Assembly: GCA_964353555.1 (NCBI GenBank)
Contig: CAYGWM010000104.1
Coordinates: 1-14,692, forward strand
Reading direction: 5' to 3'
From: PR03 sp964353555
GTDB lineage: Bacteria; Myxococcota_A; UBA9160; PR03
Length of the DNA: 14,692 nt
Below the pieces are notes generated by a model. The model worked only from the letters and a program-made list of their open reading frames with translations, made no database searches and was not told the origin of the DNA. This document shows, one piece after another, positions 6,708-13,244 of the stretch. Within the stretch, counting starts at the first letter, position 1. Every line of letters starts with the position of its first letter. The translations under genes and the position numbers were made by a program.

Positions 6708-7742
6708 TCACTCGATCCACATCGCGTCGCCGTAGGAATAGAAGCGGTAGCCGGCCTTCACCGCTTCGGCGTACGCATCGAGAACCGTCTCGCGCCCGGC
6801 AAAGCCGGCAACCAGCAGCAGCAACGACGAGCGCGGGAGATGGAAGTTGGTCAGCAGCACGTCGACGACCTGGAACACGCTGCCGGGTCGCAGCAAGATG
6901 TCCGTTTCGCCGCAGCCTGCGCACACGCCGCGATCTGCGGTCGCACAGCTCTCGAGCACGCGCGTCGTGGTGGTGCCCACGGCCACCACGCGACCGCCGC
7001 GGGCGCGCGCGCGCGCAACCGCCGCGGCAGTCGCTTCGGGCAGCTCGTAGGCCTCGCTGTGCAAACGGTCTGCTGCGAGATCGGCTTCGCGAAGCGGCCG
7101 GAAGGTGCCGGGACCGACGTGCAGCACGACTTCGGCGCGCTCGACGCCGGCAGCTTCGATCGCGTGCAGCAGCGCGTTGCCGAGATGCAGACCGGCGGTG
7201 GGCGCGGCAACCGCGCCCGGCACGCGCGCGAAGACCGTCTGGTAGCGCTCGAGATCTGCGGAGCGCGCGGCGGCGCGCCGGATGTAGGGCGGCAGCGGCG
7301 CTTCGCCGACGCGGTACGGCGACACATCGGGCGCCATCGCGAGCACCACCTCGCCGTCGTCTCCGATCGCGGCGATCTCGGCAGCGAAGGCGTCGTCGCC
7401 GCTGCCAAAGCGAAGCGCGAGGCCGACGCGCTGGCGCCCTCGGCAGCGCAGCAGCGCGCGCCACTGACCAGGCGTTTCGGTGGGGCCGAGCAGCAGCGCT
7501 TCGGCGCGCCCGCCGCTCGCCTTCTCGCCGCGCAAGCGTGCCGGCAGCACCCGCGTGGCGTTCACGACCAGCAGATCGCCCGCGCGCAGCAGACGCGGCA
7601 GATCTCCGATCCGCAGATGGCTGCGGGCGCCGGTCGAGCGGTCGAGCACGAAGAGTCGAGCCGCTTCGCGCTCGGCTGCCGGCGCCTGCGCGATGCACGA
7701 CGGTGGCAGCGTGTAGTCGAAATCGTCGAGCGAGAGATTCAA
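6708..7742 (-). CDS. queA: S-adenosylmethionine:tRNA ribosyltransferase-isomerase
   Basis: Predicted 344 aa, normal length. It acts right after Tgt: the ribosyl part of S-adenosylmethionine is moved to preQ1 at tRNA position 34 to make epoxyqueuosine. Family hallmarks are present in order: 'DFDYTLPP..IAQ' at the N-terminus, 'VNATRVLPARLRG', 'PPYI', 'APTAGLHL', 'VGPGTFRPLREADL..HSE', 'VGTTTTRVLES', 'TNFHLPRSSLLLLVAGFAG' and a C-terminal 'YRFYSYGDAM'. The start is TTG at 7742. The N-terminal homology begins there and the TTG overlaps the upstream gene's TGA (TTGA), which points to translational coupling. The ribosome site is poor. It is the middle gene of a GHL10-queA-tgt run. A 14-nt GC alternation at 7003-7016 lies inside the coding region. 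Confidence 0.98.
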   Translation of the reverse strand: MNLSLDDFDYTLPPSCIAQAPAAEREAARLFVLDRSTGARSHLRIGDLPRLLRAGDLLVVNATRVLPARLRGEKASGGRAEALLLGPTETPGQWRALLRCRGRQRVGLALRFGSGDDAFAAEIAAIGDDGEVVLAMAPDVSPYRVGEAPLPPYIRRAAARSADLERYQTVFARVPGAVAAPTAGLHLGNALLHAIEAAGVERAEVVLHVGPGTFRPLREADLAADRLHSEAYELPEATAAAVARARARGGRVVAVGTTTTRVLESCATADRGVCAGCGETDILLRPGSVFQVVDVLLTNFHLPRSSLLLLVAGFAGRETVLDAYAEAVKAGYRFYSYGDAMWIE

Positions 7743-9001
7743 CGCGTGGCGACGCTCTGCGAGAGCGCTGCGCCCAGCGCGGGCGCGTCGGCGATCGCGT
7801 CGTACGAGAAGAGCGCGATGCCGGCGGGGCGCACGGCGAGCGCCAGTTCGCGTTGGGTGCGGGCACGCGCGGGATCGCTTGCGAAGAGCCAGGAGCCGAG
7901 GCCGAGCCAGACGCGATCGCCGCCTACACCGCCGATGCTCGCCGCGGCGAGATAGCGCAACAGTCGGTCGTCGGTCGTGTATGCCATCGGCACCGCGAAA
8001 TCGAGCAGGCGCGCTTCGAGCCAGCCGCGCCAGTCCTGGAAGATCGACAGATAGGCGCGGTCTGCGTAGGCCCAGACGGCGGCCGACACTTCGATCGACG
8101 GCTTCGCGTTGCGCGCGGCGACACCGACGCGGCGCACGACGTCGGTCACGCGATCGCGACGCCAGTCGTCGAAGCGATCGGCGTTGGCGAGCGCGTCGCC
8201 GATTGGCGCTGCGAGTCCCGTCTCGCGCTCGAAGCGCGCGCGCGAGGCTGCGCCGTAGCCGAAGTCGAGTCCCACGCCGAAGCGCGAACCCGGCGAGAAC
8301 GGCAGCACGTCGGGATGGCGGATGTAGTCGAGGTGGATGCCGTCGAGCGTCGGATAGCGGGTGACGAGTTCGGCAACGATTGCCGCGAGCATGTCGGGGA
8401 CGCTCGGCGCCGCCGGGTCGAGCCAGACCTGGCGCGTTCCCATTCGATAGTACGCGCGATCCGGCGGGGGCACTTCGAGGTCCGGATACGTGAGCACCGA
8501 GCGGCCGCGCCGATCGACTTGCACCGCATCGGGGCCGAGTCGCGCGAGAATCGCCGCGTTGCGGTTCTCGGACAGCGACAGCGCGTTCATCCAGGCGTGT
8601 ACGCGCAGGCCGTTCGCATGGGCGGCATCGAGCAGTCGCGCGAGCGCGTCGGTCCCGGTGCGATCGCGCGTGCTGCGATGCGGTGACGCGTCGGCGAGTT
8701 CCGAGTCGAACCAGGAGCGACCGCCGCGATAGACCTGCACGAAGAGATCGGTCGTGCCGAGTGCGCGCGCGTCGGCGATCAGCTTGGGGATGCGTGCGGG
8801 ATCATCGAGCACGCGCACGGAGCCTTCGCACGGAACCCAGAGTCCCTGTCGCACGGCGACGGGAGCTTGTTGAACGGCGACGGGAGCGGGCAGGACCGGA
8901 GCGGGGGAGGGCGCCTCGGCGCGCGCAACGAGCGCGATCGCTGCCAGCGCGAGCGCCAAGCACGGCATCAACGAGCTGGCGTGGGCGCGACGCGGCTGCA
9001 A
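7739..9001 (-). CDS. Exported glycoside-hydrolase-like protein (GHL10/DUF187 family)
   Basis: Predicted 420 aa exported protein. From a TTG start at 9001 the N-terminus reads MQPRRAHASS followed by a hydrophobic stretch and an ARA|E cleavage site near residue 28. The alternative ATG at 8968 would remove the basic part of the signal peptide, so TTG is preferred, although neither has a ribosome site. A short Pro/Ala/Val-rich linker (29-52) leads into a TIM-barrel-like domain of the GHL10 (DUF187) type: 'VQVYRGGRSWF', 'GLRVHAWMNAL', 'TLDGIHLDYIRHP' with D225, and 'FAVPMAYTTDD'. Family members are thought to cleave envelope or extracellular polysaccharides; the substrate is unknown here. It diverges from the lytic transglycosylase gene and is coupled to queA by a TTGA overlap, an unusual partner for a tRNA-modification gene. 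Confidence 0.88.
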   Translation of the reverse strand: MQPRRAHASSLMPCLALALAAIALVARAEAPSPAPVLPAPVAVQQAPVAVRQGLWVPCEGSVRVLDDPARIPKLIADARALGTTDLFVQVYRGGRSWFDSELADASPHRSTRDRTGTDALARLLDAAHANGLRVHAWMNALSLSENRNAAILARLGPDAVQVDRRGRSVLTYPDLEVPPPDRAYYRMGTRQVWLDPAAPSVPDMLAAIVAELVTRYPTLDGIHLDYIRHPDVLPFSPGSRFGVGLDFGYGAASRARFERETGLAAPIGDALANADRFDDWRRDRVTDVVRRVGVAARNAKPSIEVSAAVWAYADRAYLSIFQDWRGWLEARLLDFAVPMAYTTDDRLLRYLAAASIGGVGGDRVWLGLGSWLFASDPARARTQRELALAVRPAGIALFSYDAIADAPALGAALSQSVATR

Positions 9002-9010
9002 GGCGCGCGG

Positions 9011-9039
9011 AAGCTATCCGACAGCCCCGACCTCGACAA
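9011..9039 (-). promoter_or_regulatory. Candidate promoter of the GHL10-queA-tgt operon
   Basis: On the minus strand TTGTCG (9039-9034, 4/6 to the -35 consensus) is followed after 17 bp by TAGCTT (9016-9011, 3/6 to the -10). Only 9 bp separate the -10 from the TTG at 9001, so the transcript would have a leader of 2-4 nt or start 30-odd nt before the alternative ATG. This fits the lack of any ribosome site at the TTG. The match is moderate and GC-rich DNA yields such matches by chance. Confidence 0.4.
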
Positions 9040-9058
9040 CGCGTGTGCCTCGCGTGCG

Positions 9059-9086
9059 TTGACAGCGCCGGGCACTCGCCCACACT
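9059..9086 (+). promoter_or_regulatory. Candidate promoter of the lytic transglycosylase operon
   Basis: A perfect TTGACA (9059-9064) is followed after 16 bp by CACACT (9081-9086; A, A and T of the -10 consensus match). Transcription would begin about 9093-9095, at or just before the ATG at 9095. No Shine-Dalgarno sequence precedes that ATG, so a leaderless mRNA is possible. The -35 and its following bases (TTGACAGC, spacer 16) resemble those of the initiator tRNA promoter at 116-89. Confidence 0.5.
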
Positions 9087-9094
9087 CGCGCGCG

Positions 9095-11125
9095 ATGGGA
9101 GGGCTTCGGAAGCGCAACGGATCGTTCCGGGTGCTGGGCGTATGCGCGCTCGCCGCCGCCGCGACGATTGCACGCAGCGCGCCCGGCGAGACGAAGCCTG
9201 CCGACGACCTCGAACCGCGCGCCATTGCCGCGCTGCGGGCGGCAGCGGATGCGCTTGCGCGCGGCGAGAATCCCGTCGCCGCGCAGCGCTTCGACGCGGC
9301 GGCTGCGGCGTTTCCCGAGCTTGCCGATCACGCGGGTGCGCTCGCCGCGGAAGCGTGGCTCGCCGCCGAGCGCGCTCCGGACGCGGAATCGTCGGTGCGT
9401 CGGGCGCTAGAGCGGGTGCCCGAATCGACGATCGCCGCAGCGCTCTTCGATGCGCTGGGGCGCGCTCGGGCGCAACAGGGCGACGGTGCGGGCGCGCGTG
9501 CCGCGTGGCGCGAAGCGCTGGCGCGGGCCAAGGCCGACGGCAGCGATGCGCCGCGGCTGGCGCTCGCCGACTCGCTCGCAGCCGCGGGCGAGATCGACGC
9601 CGCCGCGCGCGAACTTCGAACGCTGTGGATCGATGCAGCCGAACGCGCGGAAGGCGACGAAGCCGGACGCCGACTCGATGCGCTGGAATCGCGCGTGGGT
9701 CACCCGCTGCGAACCGCGACGGATCGCGTCCGCCGTGGCGATCGACTCTTCGAGCGCCAGCACAGCGAAGCCGCGCTCGCGGCGTACGATTCCGCACTCG
9801 CGGCGGGGATCGAAGCCGCGGACCGAAACCGAGCACAGCGACGTCGCGCGGAGAGCCTGTTCCGCTTGCGCCGCTACCGCGAGGCCGAGGCCGGCTTTGC
9901 AGCGCTCGGCGCGGATCCCGAAGCGCGCGTATGGCGGGCACGCTCGCTCGCTCGCGCGGGTCGCGTCGACGAGGCGATTCTGCAGCTCGAGGCGATCGGC
10001 AACGAATCGCAGAGCGCGACATCCGCCTGGGCTCGCTACCTCGCCGGCTTGTTGCACGAGGGTCGCGGACAGCACGAGCGTGCGCGCGTTCTGTTCGCGG
10101 CGTCGCTCGAGGGTGCGGACGAGAAGATCGCGACGCAGGCGCTCTGGCGCCTCGGCTGGAGCGCCTACACGAACGGCGACCGCGAGACCGCGCGACGCCG
10201 TTTCCGCGCGCTGGTCGCGCGCTACGCCGATCCACTCGATCGACTCGCGGCGCGCTACTGGGCGGCGCGGTCGCTCGATGCAGAAGACGCCGCGGAAGCG
10301 GGGCGCGAGCTGGCCGAGATCGCCGCGGAGTATCCGTTCTCTTACTACGGCTGGCGCGCAGCTGCGCGCACCGAGGTCGCGCCGCGTGCACGCGCGCCGA
10401 TCGCGGATGGCAACGCAACGTTGCGTGAGCGCGATCTGTTTGCGCCGCGCGTGCTGGTCGGGGCCGGGCTGCGCGAGGCCGGCCTGCGCGCGCTGCATCC
10501 TCTTGCCGCCCGTGCGACGAACGTGGACGATCGCATCGCAGTCGGGCGTCTCTACGTCGCCGCGGGCGACTACCACCGCGCGCAGACGTTGGTCGTCGTC
10601 GCGTACGCGGAGCCGCTGGCACGCGGCGTCGCGCCGGGGCAGCGGGAGCTATGGCAGCTCGCCTGGCCCGATGCGTTCGCGGCCGAGCGCCGCCGCGCGC
10701 TACCGAAGGATCTGCAGCTCGACCCCTGGTTCGTCGCGTCGATCTTGCGCGAAGAGAGCGGCTATCGGCCCGATGCAGTCTCGGTGAGCGGCGCGCTCGG
10801 ACTGTTGCAGCTGATGCCCGACACGGCAGCGCGTCTCGCGCGCGATGCCGGCATCGATGGCTTCGCCCCGTCGCAGCTGGTGCGCCCGGAGCTGAACTTG
10901 CGGCTCGGCGCGCTCTATCTCGATCGACTCACGCGGCGCTTCGACGGGGCACTCGAAGCGGTCGCGGCCAGTTACAACGCGGGACCCGAAGCGGTCAGCG
11001 GCTGGCGGCGCGAGCCGGCGCGTCCGGCGGATGAGTGGGTCGAAGCGATCCCGTACGACGAGACGCGTGGCTATGCGAAGCGTGTGCTGCGCAGTCTCCA
11101 CGTCTACCAGACGCTGTATCCGTGA
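9095..11125 (+). CDS. Soluble lytic murein transglycosylase (Slt70-like)
   Basis: Predicted 676 aa periplasmic enzyme, close to Slt70 in length and plan. It cleaves the MurNAc-GlcNAc bond of peptidoglycan, giving 1,6-anhydroMurNAc ends. A signal peptide with basic N-terminus (GGLRKRNGSFR) and Ala-rich core ends near residue 30. Residues about 35-530 are Ala/Arg-rich helical repeats like the TPR-type superhelical U domain of Slt70. Residues about 540-665 are the catalytic domain: catalytic E554 in 'ILREESGYRP', 'GALGLLQLMP' and 'ASYNAGP'. The ATG at 9095 is chosen because the signal peptide begins there; upstream in-frame sequence is the divergent promoter region. No ribosome site is visible. 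The TGA overlaps the GTG of the PfkB gene (GTGA), so the two are coupled. I give no symbol because several paralogues usually exist. Confidence 0.94.
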   Translation: MGGLRKRNGSFRVLGVCALAAAATIARSAPGETKPADDLEPRAIAALRAAADALARGENPVAAQRFDAAAAAFPELADHAGALAAEAWLAAERAPDAESSVRRALERVPESTIAAALFDALGRARAQQGDGAGARAAWREALARAKADGSDAPRLALADSLAAAGEIDAAARELRTLWIDAAERAEGDEAGRRLDALESRVGHPLRTATDRVRRGDRLFERQHSEAALAAYDSALAAGIEAADRNRAQRRRAESLFRLRRYREAEAGFAALGADPEARVWRARSLARAGRVDEAILQLEAIGNESQSATSAWARYLAGLLHEGRGQHERARVLFAASLEGADEKIATQALWRLGWSAYTNGDRETARRRFRALVARYADPLDRLAARYWAARSLDAEDAAEAGRELAEIAAEYPFSYYGWRAAARTEVAPRARAPIADGNATLRERDLFAPRVLVGAGLREAGLRALHPLAARATNVDDRIAVGRLYVAAGDYHRAQTLVVVAYAEPLARGVAPGQRELWQLAWPDAFAAERRRALPKDLQLDPWFVASILREESGYRPDAVSVSGALGLLQLMPDTAARLARDAGIDGFAPSQLVRPELNLRLGALYLDRLTRRFDGALEAVAASYNAGPEAVSGWRREPARPADEWVEAIPYDETRGYAKRVLRSLHVYQTLYP

Positions 11126-12081
11126 ACCCCGATCCCGACGCGCGCGACGACTTCGACCTGGTTGGGATCGGGCAGTGCTCGATCGACCACGTCTGCCGGG
11201 TCGATGGGATTCCCGCCGTTGGCGGCAAGGCCGCGATGCTCGGCTACGAGCTGCTTCCGGGCGGGCAGATTGCGACGGCGCTGCTCGCCGCCGCACGGCT
11301 CGGTCTGCGAACGGCCTACGTCGGTTCGGTCGGCAGCGATGCGATCGCGGAGTTCGTGCTCGCACCGCTCGCGGCGGCAGGCGTCGACCTCGCGGGCGTA
11401 CGGCGCGTTCCCGCTGCCACGACGCGACTCGCGGTGATCCTCGTCGATCGCGCGAGTGGGGAACGCACCGTGCTCGGTCATCGCGATCTGCGTCTGTGTC
11501 TGACGGCCGCGGACGTACCCGAAGCCCGCATCGCGCGCGCGCGCTGCCTGCTGGTCGACGCGGAATATCCAGAGGTATCGCGCGCGGCCGCGATCTTCGC
11601 GCGCAGCCGGGGCGTTCCGGTCGTCGCCGACGTGGACGCGCCCGGCCCCGGCGTCGAGGCGCTGCTGGCGGCCGTCGATTTCCCTCTCGTGTCGCGCTCG
11701 TTCGCCGAAACGCTTGCGCTAGATGGAACGATTCGGGGCGGCCTCGACCGTCTCGTGCAGCTCGGTGCCCGGATGGCCGTCGCAACGCTCGGGGATCGCG
11801 GCTGCCTTGCGCGGGTCGGCGATCGCGAGATCGCGAGCCCCGCGTTCGTGATCGCGCCGCGCGACACGACCGGCGCGGGCGATGTCTTCCACGCGGCGTT
11901 CGCGTGGGGCGTCCTCGAAGGGTTGTCGGGCGAACGACTGCTGCGCACCGCGAATGCAGCGGCAGCCCTTGCGTGTCGCGGCTTCGGAGCGCAGGGCGAA
12001 CTCCCGACGCGCAGCGAACTCGAAGCGTTCTTGCGCGAACGAGAGCCCGGTCCCTGGCGTGATCCCGAGCTGCGAAGTTGA
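11122..12081 (+). CDS. PfkB-family carbohydrate kinase
   Basis: Predicted 319 aa, normal for ribokinase/PfkB kinases. It transfers phosphate from ATP to a sugar or nucleoside; the substrate cannot be read from sequence. The substrate-side signature is 'LPGGQIATALLAAARLG' (about 45-61), with Q49 where most members have Asn (GGN). The C-terminal signature 'DTTGAGDVFHAAFAWG' holds catalytic D254 and the anion hole. The N-terminus 'DLVGIGQCSIDHVCRV' is typical. The start is GTG at 11122, overlapping the lytic transglycosylase stop (GTGA); a longer reading to 11035 lies within the transglycosylase coding region. The coupling invites the idea that it phosphorylates an amino sugar released during murein turnover, which is inference only. 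A small membrane-protein gene follows after 34 nt. Confidence 0.93.
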   Translation: MNPDPDARDDFDLVGIGQCSIDHVCRVDGIPAVGGKAAMLGYELLPGGQIATALLAAARLGLRTAYVGSVGSDAIAEFVLAPLAAAGVDLAGVRRVPAATTRLAVILVDRASGERTVLGHRDLRLCLTAADVPEARIARARCLLVDAEYPEVSRAAAIFARSRGVPVVADVDAPGPGVEALLAAVDFPLVSRSFAETLALDGTIRGGLDRLVQLGARMAVATLGDRGCLARVGDREIASPAFVIAPRDTTGAGDVFHAAFAWGVLEGLSGERLLRTANAAAALACRGFGAQGELPTRSELEAFLREREPGPWRDPELRS

Positions 12082-12118
12082 GGAGTCGGTGCGCCGGGGC
12101 GGGCGCGGAGGCGAAATG

Positions 12119-12559
12119 ATGGATCGCAGGCGAAGGCAGGCGGGCGGCGTGCTCGTGCTGGTGCTGATCGCGGTCGCCGCGCTCGCGGCGGCGGGCTTCT
12201 GGAACTACCAGCGCAACCTCGCGGCGGAGCAGCGGGCTGCGTCGGCGCGACCGATGCACGGTTATTCGACGAGTGATCTCGAGGCGCTTGCCGACGCGTA
12301 TCGCCAAGAGGTCGCCGCGCACTCCGCAACGTACGCGTCGCAGAAGACGAAGCGCGCGGAAGCGCGCGATCGAGCCTACTTCGACGAGCAGGTGCAAGAG
12401 TTCGAGGCCGTGCAGAAACACAGCGGTCGCGTGCGCGAAGCAGGTGCGAAACTGTCGGTGCGCGAAGCCGATCTGGCTCGGATCGAGGACGAACTGCGCG
12501 CGCGGAGCAGCGCCGAGACCGATCTCGAACGCCATCTGCGGTTGCTGATCACGTTCTGA
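12119..12559 (+). CDS. Small single-pass membrane protein with coiled coil
   Basis: Predicted 146 aa. A run of arginines (DRRRRQ) precedes one hydrophobic helix (about 8-29), so the N-terminus should lie in the cytoplasm and the rest outside the inner membrane. Residues about 45-140 are charged and helical ('DLEALADAYRQEV', 'FDEQVQEFEAVQKHSGRVREAGAKL', 'ARIEDELRARSSAETDLERHLRLL'), probably a coiled coil. I recognise no family; the layout resembles small envelope or cell-division-type scaffold proteins, without specific similarity. Tandem ATGATG starts lie at 12116 and 12119; GGAGG at 12107-12111 favours the second (7-nt spacing). A longer frame to 11882 runs out of frame through pfkB and is not real. 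It probably shares the transglycosylase-kinase transcript. It converges on the FYDLN gene with a 16-bp gap. Confidence 0.8.
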   Translation: MDRRRRQAGGVLVLVLIAVAALAAAGFWNYQRNLAAEQRAASARPMHGYSTSDLEALADAYRQEVAAHSATYASQKTKRAEARDRAYFDEQVQEFEAVQKHSGRVREAGAKLSVREADLARIEDELRARSSAETDLERHLRLLITF

Positions 12560-12575
12560 GTTGGAGCGCTCGCGA

Positions 12576-13244
12576 TCACTCTTCTTCGGGCCCGCTGAAC
12601 GGCTCGTCCTCTTCGAACTCGCCGGGCGGGAAGAGTTCCTCGTCGGGCTCGTCGGTCTCGGTGCGAACACCGAGGTCGATGTCTTCCTCGTAGCGGACCG
12701 TGCCGTCGTCCTCGTCCTCGAGCAGCGGTGCCATCGGACGCGGCTGCTTGCGGGGCGCCGGCGCCGGCGGGGTCGGCGCGACCTTGGGTCGCTCGCGCTG
12801 ATCGGCGCTGCAGCGCGGGCATAGCGGCAGCGGCTTGTTCAAGTCGTAGAACTTCGCCGCGCAGCGGAAGCAGGTCCACTTCGTCCCGAGCTTCGTTGCT
12901 GCAGCGGTGCCGGCCTTCACCACGATGGCGCGCGCCGGCTTCTTCGATCTCGGCTTTGCGCTCTTCGTCGCGATGGGGCGGGCGGGCGGCGGGGCCGGCG
13001 TAACTTTCTCCTTGATCGCCGACTTGGTCGGCGGAGGCAACGGCTTCGCAGCCTTGGTAACAGCTTTGGCAACAGCCTTCAGGAAAGCCCTCGGCGTCGA
13101 CACGGGTTTCGCGGGCGCCGCCTTCTTGGTGGCGACGGGCTTCTTCGAGGGGGCGGGCTTTTTCGAGGGGGCGGGCTTCTTCGCAACGCTCGCCGACTTC
13201 TTCGATCCGCCTCGCTTGGCGCTCGATTTCTTTGCGGTCGCCAT
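12576..13244 (-). CDS. FYDLN_acid zinc-ribbon protein with histone-H1-like basic N-terminus
   Basis: Predicted 222 aa in three parts. Residues 1 to about 118 are Lys/Ala/Pro/Ser-rich like the tail of histone H1 or AlgP, with a tandem KKPAPS repeat near residues 22-33. Residues about 118-155 hold the FYDLN motif inside a probable zinc ribbon: C125 and C128 in 'TCFRC', 'KFYDLNKPLPL', then C142 and C145 in 'CPRC'. Residues about 170-222 are strongly acidic (EDEDDG to the final GPEEE). The zinc ribbon plus acidic tail matches the FYDLN_acid (TIGR02300-type) family, whose function is unknown. The basic N-terminus is extra to the shorter members I know. The start lies in ATGATG (13247/13244) behind GAGGA and overlaps the TGA of the pyrophosphorylase gene (TGATG), so the two are coupled. 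It may bind nucleic acid, but this is inference. Confidence 0.88.
   Translation of the reverse strand: MATAKKSSAKRGGSKKSASVAKKPAPSKKPAPSKKPVATKKAAPAKPVSTPRAFLKAVAKAVTKAAKPLPPPTKSAIKEKVTPAPPPARPIATKSAKPRSKKPARAIVVKAGTAAATKLGTKWTCFRCAAKFYDLNKPLPLCPRCSADQRERPKVAPTPPAPAPRKQPRPMAPLLEDEDDGTVRYEEDIDLGVRTETDEPDEELFPPGEFEEDEPFSGPEEE
13144..13179 (-). repeat. In-frame 18-bp tandem repeat coding for KKPAPS
   Basis: Two 18-bp units beginning TTCGAGGGGGCGGGC (13144-13161 and 13162-13179 on the plus strand) differ only in the last base, and a degenerate partial third copy follows. On the minus strand they encode repeated Lys-Lys-Pro-Ala-Pro-Ser in the basic tail of the FYDLN protein. Such near-identical units can expand or shrink by slippage without breaking the frame. 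Confidence 0.8.

Noticed and set aside
4318..6735. Very long plus-strand open frame (805 aa) antisense to the chemoreceptor and tgt
   Set aside because: It is a GC-rich shadow: Arg/Ala/His-rich with no domain, lying opposite two genes with clear family hallmarks.
6966..6991. Inverted repeat CGTGGTGG / CCACCACG
   Set aside because: It falls on the conserved 'VVAVGTTTTRV' coding segment of queA, so codon constraints explain it.
7003..7016. Fourteen-base GC alternation, a possible Z-DNA tract
   Set aside because: It lies inside queA and encodes ordinary Arg/Ala codons; in DNA this GC-rich such a run is unremarkable.
5557..7866. A 769-residue minus-strand frame that would make Tgt a fusion protein
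   Set aside because: The N-terminal 389 residues are the queA region read in a wrong frame; Tgt begins at ATG 6699 with normal family length.
6698..8686. Plus-strand open frame of 662 aa opposite queA and the GHL10 gene
   Set aside because: Arg/Ala-rich composition with no recognisable motif; the opposite strand carries real genes throughout.
10700..12670. 656-aa minus-strand frame opposite the transglycosylase, pfkB and the membrane-protein gene
   Set aside because: It is antisense to clearly identified genes and shows no domain of its own.
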